Positions 1 to 4,520 of a stretch of 5,706 nt of DNA are shown here, one piece after another. A model generated the notes under the pieces. It had not been told where the DNA came from, did not search any database, and saw only the letters and a list, made by a program, of their open reading frames with translations. The DNA is taken from NCBI GenBank assembly GCA_016212345.1, contig JACRGM010000024.1, positions 1 through 5,706 on the forward strand, written 5' to 3'. Position numbers and translations under genes: made by a program. This DNA comes from Nitrospinota bacterium. Lineage in GTDB: Bacteria > Nitrospinota > Nitrospinia > SZUA-224. The first letter of the stretch is position 1. Each line of letters starts with the position of its first letter.

Positions 1-120
1 ATTTCCAACAATACTCTCATATTTCTTATATTCTATATATAGTTCTGCAATGGTATTATTTTCTAAGAGAGCAACCCTTGTCTCGCTTGGATTTGTATTA
101 ATTATAATCTCAGAGGCCAT
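1..120 (-). CDS. rng: Ribonuclease E/G, N-terminal part (cut by window edge)
   Basis: This is the first 40 codons of a gene reading leftward off the window. The peptide begins MASEIIINTNPSETRVALLE and continues LYIEYKKYESIVGN. That matches the conserved start of RNase E/RNase G proteins (EIIIN, ETRVALLE, ELYIE, then IVGN, which leads into the S1 RNA-binding domain). These enzymes are single-strand endoribonucleases in rRNA maturation and mRNA decay that prefer 5'-monophosphorylated RNA. The ATG at 118-120 is supported by AAGGAG (minus strand, 134-129), 8 nt upstream. The catalytic DNase-I-like part and zinc link lie outside the window, so RNase G cannot be told from a short RNase E. A strong promoter and two hairpins precede it. 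Confidence 0.88.
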   Translation of the reverse strand, partial: MASEIIINTNPSETRVALLENNTIAELYIEYKKYESIVGN

Positions 121-131
121 ACTCCTGACTC

Positions 132-163
132 CTTGAACCTTCAAGCCATCGGCTTTAGCCGAT
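132..163 (-). promoter_or_regulatory. Two adjacent hairpins in the rng leader
   Basis: Two perfect short inverted repeats follow one another in the predicted rng 5' UTR. ATCGGCT/AGCCGAT (148-163) would lie within a few nucleotides of the predicted transcript 5' end, and CTTGAA/TTCAAG (132-145) comes next. The second overlaps the AAGGAG ribosome binding site (129-134) by three bases, so folding could hinder initiation. RNase E genes in other bacteria are autoregulated through structured leaders; extension to this gene is inference. Confidence 0.5.
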
Positions 164-173
164 AGTTAATTTT

Positions 174-202
174 ATATTATCACCTATACCGAAAGGTGTC
201 AA
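174..202 (-). promoter_or_regulatory. Sigma70-type promoter for rng
   Basis: Read on the minus strand there is TTGACA (202-197), a 17-nt spacer, then TAATAT (179-174). A TG one base upstream of the -10 makes it an extended -10 type. This is close to the housekeeping consensus. The predicted start of transcription is near 167, which gives a leader of about 45 nt before the rng ATG. Confidence 0.75.
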
Positions 203-236
203 CTTAATCTGTCAACTTAATCGATGTAACTTAATC
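197..236 (-). repeat. Tandem 13-bp repeats carrying the rng -35 box
   Basis: On the minus strand GATTAAGTTGACA occurs twice back to back (222-210 and 209-197). A degenerate copy, GATTAAGTTACA, lies at 236-225 after a 2-bp gap. The copy nearest the gene supplies the -35 hexamer of the rng promoter, and the second copy repeats TTGACA 13 bp upstream. They could be regulator sites or a local slippage product; the sequence does not decide which. Confidence 0.7.
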
Positions 237-265
237 TTGACATCTAGCTTTATATATGTTATTTC
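237..265 (+). promoter_or_regulatory. Possible weak promoter toward yggS
   Basis: A perfect TTGACA lies at 237-242, facing yggS and back to back with the rng promoter. The hexamer 17 bp downstream (TATTTC, 260-265) matches the -10 consensus at only three positions. A TATAAA at 269-274 is better but badly spaced. If this promoter is used, the 121-bp repeat at 290-410 would lie inside the yggS leader transcript. Confidence 0.25.
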
Positions 266-289
266 TCATATAAATGATAAAAAATTCTA

Positions 290-410
290 TAGATTTCCAT
301 ATAACAAATTACACGGCGTTATCAGTCGAAATCCTCGACGGCGTACCGCTCAGTACGCCTTACTCGGATTTCTCCCTCTAGCCTTGTGTAATTTATTATC
401 TGAAAATCTA
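290..410 (+). mobile_element. MITE-like element, copy 1 (121 bp including TA flanks)
   Basis: A unit bounded by TA on each side starts TAGATTTCCATATAAC and ends ATTATCTGAAAATCTA. Its 25-bp ends are inverted repeats of each other at 22 of 25 positions. The centre holds a perfect 7-bp stem, GGCGTAC/GTACGCC (340-346 and 353-359), with a 6-nt loop, so the whole unit can fold as a long imperfect hairpin. It is identical over 121 bp to the copy at 2095-2215 and nearly identical to the inverted copy at 5470-5590. It contains no credible coding frame, so it would need a transposase in trans. TA flanks are typical of IS630/Tc1-mariner insertions; that family link is inferred. It lies in the yggS upstream region, 65 bp before the start codon. 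Confidence 0.87.
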
Positions 411-475
411 TAGTAAGTGACGAAGATATCCTTCTTAATCATGTCCCCATTGGACATTAGGATGGCAAAGTTTAT

Positions 476-1195
476 ATGTCCTATAAAGCTGATATAGCTG
501 AAAATCTGGAGAGGATAAGGGATCGTATAAGGAGTGCTACAGAAAGGATTGGAAGAGATACCCAAGAGGTCAAATTAGTAGCGGTTACAAAGAGTGTGGA
601 ACCCTCTAGAATAAAAGAGGCTATATCTTATGGGGTAAAGATATGTGGAGAGAATCGAGTTCAGGAGGCAAAGGAAAAGATTGAAGAGATAGGACATAGT
701 GTCAGTTGGCATCTTGTTGGACATCTCCAGGGAAATAAGGTAAAATATATCTTTGATCTTTTTGATCTTATCCATTCTGTAGATACTCTTCCTTTAGCAA
801 GGGAGATCAGTAAGAGTGCCCAGAAAAGAGGGAGGACTATTGATATATTAATTCAAATAAATCTCTCTGGTGAGGGGTCAAAACATGGTGTAAAGGGAGA
901 AAAGACACTTGATTTAATCAAGGAGATCTCTCTCCTGCAGAATATCTCCATACGAGGGTTGATGACAATACCCCCTCTCTCAGAAGACCCAGAGGATTCG
1001 AGGATATATTACAGAGAGTTGATGGATAAGAAGAGGGAAATAGAAAGGGAAGTGATCGAGGGTGTAGTAATGAAAGAGATCTCAATGGGAATGTCTAGTG
1101 ATTTTGAGGTTGCCATAGAAGAGGGGGCAACATTAGTAAGGGTTGGTACTGCAATCTTTGGAGAAAGACAAAATAAAATAAAAATCAAAGATTAA
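476..1195 (+). CDS. yggS: YggS/PROSC family pyridoxal phosphate homeostasis protein
   Basis: The protein has 239 residues, normal for this single-domain family with a fold-type III (alanine racemase-like) PLP barrel. It binds PLP and buffers the cell's B6 pool and amino acid balance; no catalytic reaction is established for the family. Visible motifs are VAVTKSV with the PLP-binding Lys39, GENRVQE at 59-64, WHLVGHLQGNK at 78-88, HSVD at 100-103, KHG at 136-138, GLMT at 161-164, SMGMSSDF at 203-210 and VRVGTAIFG at 221-229. The ATG at 476 fits the usual short N-terminus before ENLERIRDRI. Its ribosome site is modest: AGGATGG, 10 nt upstream. It is followed by proC and yggT, an arrangement common in many bacteria. 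The last nine residues (RQNKIKIKD) are A-rich coded, and a copied tail lies just downstream. Confidence 0.95.
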   Translation: MSYKADIAENLERIRDRIRSATERIGRDTQEVKLVAVTKSVEPSRIKEAISYGVKICGENRVQEAKEKIEEIGHSVSWHLVGHLQGNKVKYIFDLFDLIHSVDTLPLAREISKSAQKRGRTIDILIQINLSGEGSKHGVKGEKTLDLIKEISLLQNISIRGLMTIPPLSEDPEDSRIYYRELMDKKREIEREVIEGVVMKEISMGMSSDFEVAIEEGATLVRVGTAIFGERQNKIKIKD

Positions 1196-1233
1196 AGATA
1201 AAAAATTAAAAATGTTGGTACTGTAATCTTTGG
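1142..1233 (+). repeat. Duplicated yggS C-terminal segment
   Basis: A 20-bp stretch at 1142-1161 (encoding VGTAIFG) recurs at 1214-1233 with one mismatch, 72 bp later and therefore in the same frame. Read in the yggS frame, the second copy gives VGTVIFGPNKR followed by TAA at 1247-1249, which resembles a normal YggS ending. The segment between is A-rich with near-repeats of AAAGAT. This looks like a partial duplication that left the current stop at 1193-1195 and a remnant of the older or copied tail behind. Confidence 0.7.
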
Positions 1234-1259
1234 GCCAAATAAAAGATAACATAGGTTGT

Positions 1260-1274
1260 TATAGATTTTCAGAT
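1260..1274 (-). repeat. Solo terminus of the 121-bp MITE-like repeat
   Basis: TATAGATTTTCAGAT is an exact 15-base match to the left edge of the element copy at 5470-5590 (5468-5482), and in reverse to the right edge of copy 1. The rest of the element is absent. It ends one base before the proC ATG and occupies the place where a ribosome binding site would be expected. Confidence 0.6.
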
Positions 1275-1275
1275 T

Positions 1276-2097
1276 ATGCTAAAGAAAAAAAATGTAGCCT
1301 TTATTGGAGCAGGTAATATGGCTGAGGCACTGATTAAAGGACTACTGAAGGCAGACTTTATAGATCCCAAGAACATATGGGCATCTGATATTCGAACTGA
1401 TAGACTCGATTATCTGAGAGGTCTATACAAGATTAAAACAACTACTGACAATAGTGAGGCTGTTCAGAAGGTAGACATAGTTATACTTGCCGTGAAACCA
1501 CAGATACTTAGTAAGGTGGTAAGGGGTATCATCGATGTCCTTGACGAGCCAAAACTCATTATATCTATTGCTGCGGGTGTACCTATCTCTGCAATACAAA
1601 AGGTGGTGGATAGGAAATTAAGAATAATCCGTGCTATGCCCAATACCCCTGCCCTTGTTCAAGAAGGTGCAACAGCATTGGCATATAGTGAAAATGCCTC
1701 TCAGGAGGATATAAAGATCGCCCAACAGATATTCGATGCAGTTGGGAAGACAGTGATAGTGGATGAGGATCTTATAGATGCGGTTACCGGCTTAAGCGGA
1801 AGTGGGCCGGCCTATATCTTCTTGATCATAGATTCCCTCGCCGATGCAGGTGTTAAGATGGGCCTTTCAAGGGATATATCAATGATACTCTCTGTCCAGA
1901 CCGTGCTCGGGGCAGCGAAACTAGTATTAGAGACAGGAAAACATCCTGGACAATTAAAGGATATGGTAACATCCCCAGGTGGAACAGCAATCGCTGGGTT
2001 GCATACACTGGAGGAAGGGGGATTGAGGACAACTATGATAAATGCTGTAGAGGTTGCTACGCTTAAATCTAAGGAATTGGGAAGAAATCAGACATAG
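1276..2097 (+). CDS. proC: Pyrroline-5-carboxylate reductase
   Basis: This cytosolic enzyme reduces 1-pyrroline-5-carboxylate to L-proline with NAD(P)H, the last step of proline synthesis. The product has 273 residues, standard for the family. The N-terminal Rossmann motif GAGNMAEALIKGLL spans 11-24. VILAVKPQ is at 69-76, MPNTPALVQEGATAL at 121-135, and the C-terminal dimerisation and active-site domain shows GLSGSGPAYIF (172-182) and VTSPGGTAIAGLHTLEEGG (231-249). The GGTAI form has Ala where many relatives have GGTTI; I believe it is a normal variant. The ATG at 1276 is the only start that keeps the full Rossmann strand. It has no clear ribosome site, because a repeat terminus abuts it. The stop TAG is created by the element inserted at 2095. 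Confidence 0.96.
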   Translation: MLKKKNVAFIGAGNMAEALIKGLLKADFIDPKNIWASDIRTDRLDYLRGLYKIKTTTDNSEAVQKVDIVILAVKPQILSKVVRGIIDVLDEPKLIISIAAGVPISAIQKVVDRKLRIIRAMPNTPALVQEGATALAYSENASQEDIKIAQQIFDAVGKTVIVDEDLIDAVTGLSGSGPAYIFLIIDSLADAGVKMGLSRDISMILSVQTVLGAAKLVLETGKHPGQLKDMVTSPGGTAIAGLHTLEEGGLRTTMINAVEVATLKSKELGRNQT

Positions 2098-2215
2098 ATT
2101 TCCATATAACAAATTACACGGCGTTATCAGTCGAAATCCTCGACGGCGTACCGCTCAGTACGCCTTACTCGGATTTCTCCCTCTAGCCTTGTGTAATTTA
2201 TTATCTGAAAATCTA
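2095..2215 (+). mobile_element. MITE-like element, copy 2 (121 bp including TA flanks)
   Basis: This copy has the same sequence and orientation as the one at 290-410, with no differences over 121 bp. Its flanks outside the TA (ACA before, CAG after) differ from the CTATAG context of copy 1, which supports TA as the duplicated target. Its first three bases, TAG, are the proC stop codon. Without the element, the proC frame would read ACA TAC AGA ATC and on into the intergenic region. Confidence 0.87.
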
Positions 2216-2246
2216 CAGAATCAATAAAAAAGGAAGGAAATCCTCA

Positions 2247-2264
2247 TGCCGACCCCAGTCGGCA
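2247..2264 (+). repeat. Perfect GC-rich hairpin between proC and yggT
   Basis: TGCCGAC, loop CCCA, GTCGGCA form a perfect 7-bp stem with a tetraloop. Weaker pairing of TCCTC (2241-2245) with the GAGGGA at 2269-2274 could extend it. No U-run follows, so it is not a standard intrinsic terminator. Together with the neighbouring larger inverted repeat it forms a GC-rich patch in AT-rich surroundings. Confidence 0.6.
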
Positions 2265-2303
2265 CAAAGAGGGATGAAAATAAATTAGATGATAAAGCTG
2301 GGT

Positions 2304-2385
2304 GGCATGGACAAACCTGCCTGTGCGTTGCCTGTCTGCGTGCAATGCACAGGCAGGCACACAGACAGGCTTGTTTGTCCGTGCC
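2304..2385 (+). repeat. 82-bp imperfect inverted repeat rich in GCCTG/CAGGC
   Basis: The outer arms GCATGGACAAAC (2305-2316) and GTTTGTCCGTGC (2373-2384) pair at 11 of 12 positions. Between them, TGCCTGTCTGCGTGCA (2329-2344) can pair imperfectly with TGCACAGGCAGGCA (2346-2359), and CCTGCCTGTG can also pair with CACAGACAGG. The region can therefore fold in more than one way. Composition is far richer in G+C than the flanks, which suggests an inserted repeat unit distinct from the 121-bp family. There is no plausible protein: frames crossing it have no recognisable similarity, and one overlaps yggT out of frame. Confidence 0.65.
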
Positions 2386-2423
2386 TTTGTGGGAGGGTGA
2401 GGGGCTATTTTTAGAGGATAAAG

Positions 2424-2723
2424 ATGTTCATTTTTGCGAATTTTATAGAGGCCATTGCTGTTATTATACATTATATCCTGCAGATATATCTTTATATTAT
2501 CATTGCAAGGGCTCTAATATCATGGGTAAATCCGGATCCATATAATCAGATAGTACAATTCCTTTATAAGATTACAGAGCCTGTTCTATATCCTATACGA
2601 AGGCGTCTCCCTATTACATCATATGGGATTGATTTTTCACCCCTTATTGTCTTACTTATAATATTCTTTCTCCAAGAGTTCTTCGTAAAATCATTAATGC
2701 AGTTAGCTTATAATATGCATTAA
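2424..2723 (+). CDS. yggT: YggT family integral membrane protein
   Basis: This is a 99-residue inner membrane protein with two hydrophobic segments, about 5-32 and 70-93. Between them is the conserved stretch ARALISWVNPDPYNQIVQFL (about 28-47), then ITEPVLYPIRRRLP, and GIDFSPLIVLLIIFFLQ begins the second helix. Length and motifs fit the YggT family found downstream of yggS and proC. The biochemical role is not established; links to osmotic tolerance and to division or shape gene neighbourhoods are reported for relatives. GAGG (2414-2417) lies 6 nt before the ATG. A longer out-of-frame ORF overlapping its 5' half is not a gene. More than 320 bp of repeats separate it from proC. Confidence 0.93.
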   Translation: MFIFANFIEAIAVIIHYILQIYLYIIIARALISWVNPDPYNQIVQFLYKITEPVLYPIRRRLPITSYGIDFSPLIVLLIIFFLQEFFVKSLMQLAYNMH

Positions 2724-2744
2724 AAGGGATTTCTCCTTCCTCGA

Positions 2745-2771
2745 ATAGCCCTGAACAGTGGGACAGGCTAT
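2745..2771 (+). promoter_or_regulatory. Small hairpin upstream of mtnA
   Basis: ATAGCC (2745-2750) pairs with GGCTAT (2766-2771). An additional inner pairing of TG with CA past one bulged base leaves a loop of about 10 nt. It sits 18 nt before the mtnA ribosome site AGGAG (2789-2793). There is no U-run, so it is not a terminator. It is too short for a SAM riboswitch, which would be the tempting guess beside a methionine salvage gene. Its function is unknown. Confidence 0.35.
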
Positions 2772-3611
2772 CCTCGGGTAATTATTATAGGAGTAAATAT
2801 GATCAAAACTATTGAGTATAATAATGGGATAGTAAGAATAATAGATCAAACAAGGCTTCCAAGGGAAGAGGTATATGTAGAATTAAGGGATTATCAGGAG
2901 GTTGGAGATGCTATAAAAGATATGTTGATAAGAGGTGCCCCTGCTATAGGGATAGCTGCTGCTATGGGTGTAGCAATCGGTGCTCGTAATATTGAGGCAG
3001 ATGGTTTTGATGAATTCTATTCAAAAATAGAGTCTATCTGTGATTATATGATAAATAGAAGATCCACTGCAATAAATCTCTCCTGGGCTGTGAAAAGGAT
3101 GAAGAATATGGTAAAGGAAAATAGAGAAAAGGATGTAGCTTCACTAAAAAAGATGTTAGAAGATGAGGCTATAAAGATATGGGAGGAAGATCTATTAACA
3201 AATAAGATAATGGCTGAGAATGGAGAAGGAGTAATCAAGGATGGGGATACCATATTAACACATTGTAATGCCGGTGCACTAGCAACTGGAGGGGATTACG
3301 GGACTGCACTAGGCGTGATAAAGGCGGCCTTTATAAAAGGGAAAAAGATTAAGGTCTTTGCTGATGAAACGAGACCCTTCTTACAAGGCGCTCGTCTCAC
3401 AGCATGGGAGATGAAGAAGGAAGGGATACCTGTGAGATTGATTACTGATAATATGGCAGGATACTTTATGAAGAAGGGAGAGATAGACCTTGTTATGGTG
3501 GGAGCAGATAGGATAGCTGCTAATGGAGATGTGGCCAACAAGATCGGGACATACACCTTAGCTCTATTATCTAAGGAACATAATAACCCATTTTATGTTG
3601 TAGCACCAATT

Positions 3612-3614
3612 TAA
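3612..3614 (+). other. Premature stop codon in mtnA
   Basis: TAA stands between ATT (Ile271) and ACA (Thr) at a position that is normally Ser in the family's AP-x-STFD/STID motif. No base is gained or lost, because the frame is the same on both sides. TAA is also the natural stop of yggS and yggT here, so codon reassignment is not supported. Confidence 0.85.
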
Positions 3615-3813
3615 ACATTCGACATCACTCTAGATTCTGGTGATAAAATACCGATAGAGGAGAGGGATGCGAGAGAGGTAACAGAGATAAATGGGAAAAA
3701 GATTGCCCCAGAGGGGATAGATGTCTTAAATCCTGTCTTTGATGTGACACCTAACAGATTTGTAAAGGCAATAATCACTGAAAAGGGTATCATAAGACCC
3801 CCTTATCATGAGA

Positions 3814-3828
3814 ATCTGAAAATCTATA
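3814..3828 (+). repeat. Solo MITE terminus inside the mtnA 3' end
   Basis: ATCTGAAAATCTATA is an exact 15-base match to the right edge of element copy 1 (398-412). It lies within the last codons of the mtnA frame and contributes to the tail ENLKIYITTLT. The remainder of the element is not present. Part of the match (ENLK) could be native coding, so the extent contributed by the element is uncertain. Confidence 0.5.
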
Positions 3829-3845
3829 TTACAACCCTAACCTAA

Positions 3846-3988
3846 AAATGCCTCACCCCTTTTTCGATTTATAATTTTCGATCCCCTTCTTGGATATCCA
3901 CCTGTTGTGGTCTTTTTTCCTTTGGTATACCATACCTTGTATTTAGTTATTTTTTTAAAAAAATCTCCATTTTTTCTCCATTTTTTTA
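3846..3988. other. T-rich intergenic spacer between mtnA and mraZ
   Basis: There is no credible gene here. The spacer contains long T runs on the plus strand, the perfect 16-bp palindrome ATTTTTTTAAAAAAAT (3949-3964), the 8-bp palindrome GGTATACC (3924-3931), and two near-identical CTCCATTTTTT units (3965-3987). There is no stem plus U-run convincing enough to call a terminator for mtnA. The A/T tracts just upstream of the mraZ promoter could act as an UP-like or bent element (inference). Confidence 0.5.
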
Positions 3989-4016
3989 TTGACAAAGATA
4001 TATTTATGTGTATACT
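3989..4016 (+). promoter_or_regulatory. Promoter of the mraZ/dcw operon
   Basis: A perfect -35 TTGACA (3989-3994) is followed by a 16-nt spacer and -10 TATACT (4011-4016, five of six consensus bases). An A/T-rich tract lies immediately upstream. The predicted start of transcription is near 4023, directly at the first MraZ box repeat, which suits repression by a protein bound there. A long frame that starts at the TTG of the -35 box is only the upstream extension of mraZ. Confidence 0.82.
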
Positions 4017-4023
4017 GTGTTTT

Positions 4024-4059
4024 AAAGTGTCACAAAGTGTCGAAAAGTGGAAAGGGTGT
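4024..4059 (+). promoter_or_regulatory. MraZ box: direct repeats bound by MraZ
   Basis: AAAGTGT (4024-4030), AAAGTGT (4034-4040) and AAAGTGG (4044-4050) are separated by exactly 3 nt, giving a 10-bp period. A degenerate fourth unit, GGGTGT, is in register at 4054-4059. This matches the AAAGTG[T/G]-N3 operator described for MraZ in mollicutes and is related to the TGGG-N5 repeats of E. coli. The array runs from the predicted transcription start to the mraZ ribosome site (AAAGGG, 4051-4056), so the fourth unit overlaps the Shine-Dalgarno sequence. Confidence 0.88.
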
Positions 4060-4063
4060 TATA

Positions 4064-4507
4064 ATGTTTTCATTCTCGGGAACCTATCATGTCTTCATAG
4101 ATACAAAAGGGAGAATAAACCTCCCCAGCAAATTTATAGAGGTTCTCAATAATAGGTATAATAACACACTTGTACTATTTAAAATAGATGATTGTATAGT
4201 TATCTATCCTGAGAAGGAGTGGGAGGTATATGAAGAGAAGGTCCTCCGACTTTCATCCATGAAGAAGAATGTTAGGGATTATAGACGTATCTTCTATTCG
4301 AGAGTTCAGAAGGATTGTATACTAAAACATGGTAAGATATTGATACCACAATCCTTAAGGGAATATGCAAATCTGAATAGAGAGGTTGTTTTGTTGGGTG
4401 CCTCAACTATAATTGAGATATGGAGTAAGGAGATATGGGATGAGTTTATCGCCAACAATGATGACAAATTTGAAGAGCTTGCAGAAGAAATGGCCAATTT
4501 GGGATGA
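4064..4507 (+). CDS. mraZ: MraZ, transcriptional regulator of the dcw cluster
   Basis: The product has 147 residues, the usual MraZ size, with two SpoVT/AbrB-like halves. The first half has GTYHVFIDTKGRINLPSKF (6-24), including the DxKGR signature at 13-17. The second has ILKHGKILIPQSLREYA (86-102) with Lys91 in place of the usual Arg, then EVVLLGASTIIEIWS. MraZ is a nucleoid-associated, ring-forming DNA-binding protein that controls its own operon, which carries division and murein genes. The ATG at 4064 was chosen over a frame extension to 3989 because family members begin MF-x-G-x-Y, because AAAGGG lies 7 nt upstream, and because the extension would run through the promoter and operator. 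rsmH follows after 13 bp. Confidence 0.94.
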   Translation: MFSFSGTYHVFIDTKGRINLPSKFIEVLNNRYNNTLVLFKIDDCIVIYPEKEWEVYEEKVLRLSSMKKNVRDYRRIFYSRVQKDCILKHGKILIPQSLREYANLNREVVLLGASTIIEIWSKEIWDEFIANNDDKFEELAEEMANLG

Positions 4508-4520
4508 TTATGGGGATTAC

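Larger units (their letters stand above)
2799..3845 (+). pseudogene. mtnA: Methylthioribose-1-phosphate isomerase, interrupted by an in-frame TAA
   Basis: The family isomerises 5-methylthioribose-1-phosphate to the ribulose form in the methionine salvage pathway. The reading frame starts at an ATG with AGGAG 5 nt upstream. It shows RGAPAIGIAAA (45-55), THCNAGALATGGDYGTALG (154-172, catalytic Cys156), FADETRPFLQGARLTAWE (187-204), DNMAGYFM (217-224) and VGADRIAANGD (234-244, catalytic Asp237). After VVAPI at residue 271 a TAA interrupts the frame at 3612-3614. The same frame then continues for 76 codons with the expected ending: TFDITLDSGDKIPIEERDA, then FDVTPNRFVKAIITEKGIIRPP, to a TAA at 3843-3845. 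The total of 348 codon positions equals the family length. The broken codon is where relatives usually have Ser, so a TCA to TAA change explains it. The truncated 271-residue product would lack conserved C-terminal Rossmann-like elements. It is a recent pseudogene or a sequencing error; both catalytic residues are intact. Confidence 0.9.

Noticed and set aside
231..239. Selective amber/ochre recoding or alternative genetic code suggested by the mtnA stop
   Set aside because: TAA, TAG and TGA all end intact neighbouring genes at family-typical lengths, so the standard code holds.
290..2215. CRISPR-like array formed by the identical repeats
   Set aside because: The units are 121 bp, over 1.6 kb apart with genes between, and have terminal inverted repeats and TA flanks. 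They are dispersed mobile repeats, not a spacer array.
2246..2545. A 99-codon plus-strand frame (and a 75-codon minus-strand frame at 2244-2471) across the GC-rich repeats
   Set aside because: They are composed of Cys/His-rich low-complexity translation of the inverted repeat, overlap yggT in another frame and match no family I know. They are open by composition only.
2745..2771. SAM riboswitch or terminator upstream of mtnA
   Set aside because: Only one small stem is present, with none of the multi-helix layout of SAM riboswitches and no U-run.
1260..3828. A composite transposon bounded by the two solo repeat ends
   Set aside because: The ends are only 15 bp, the enclosed genes are core genes in a common arrangement, and no transposase or target duplication beyond TA is visible.
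3989..4063. N-terminal extension of MraZ from a TTG start
   Set aside because: The TTG is part of the -35 box and the extension passes through the promoter and operator. MraZ proteins start at the MF-x-G-x-Y motif encoded from 4064.
3907..4152. 81-codon plus-strand frame upstream of and overlapping mraZ
   Set aside because: It reads through T-rich intergenic sequence and into mraZ out of frame; the Phe/Leu-rich product reflects composition.
4413..4520. N-terminal extension of RsmH overlapping mraZ
   Set aside because: The extra 36 residues are unlike the family and lie in mraZ coding sequence. A ribosome site and the standard short N-terminus support 4521.
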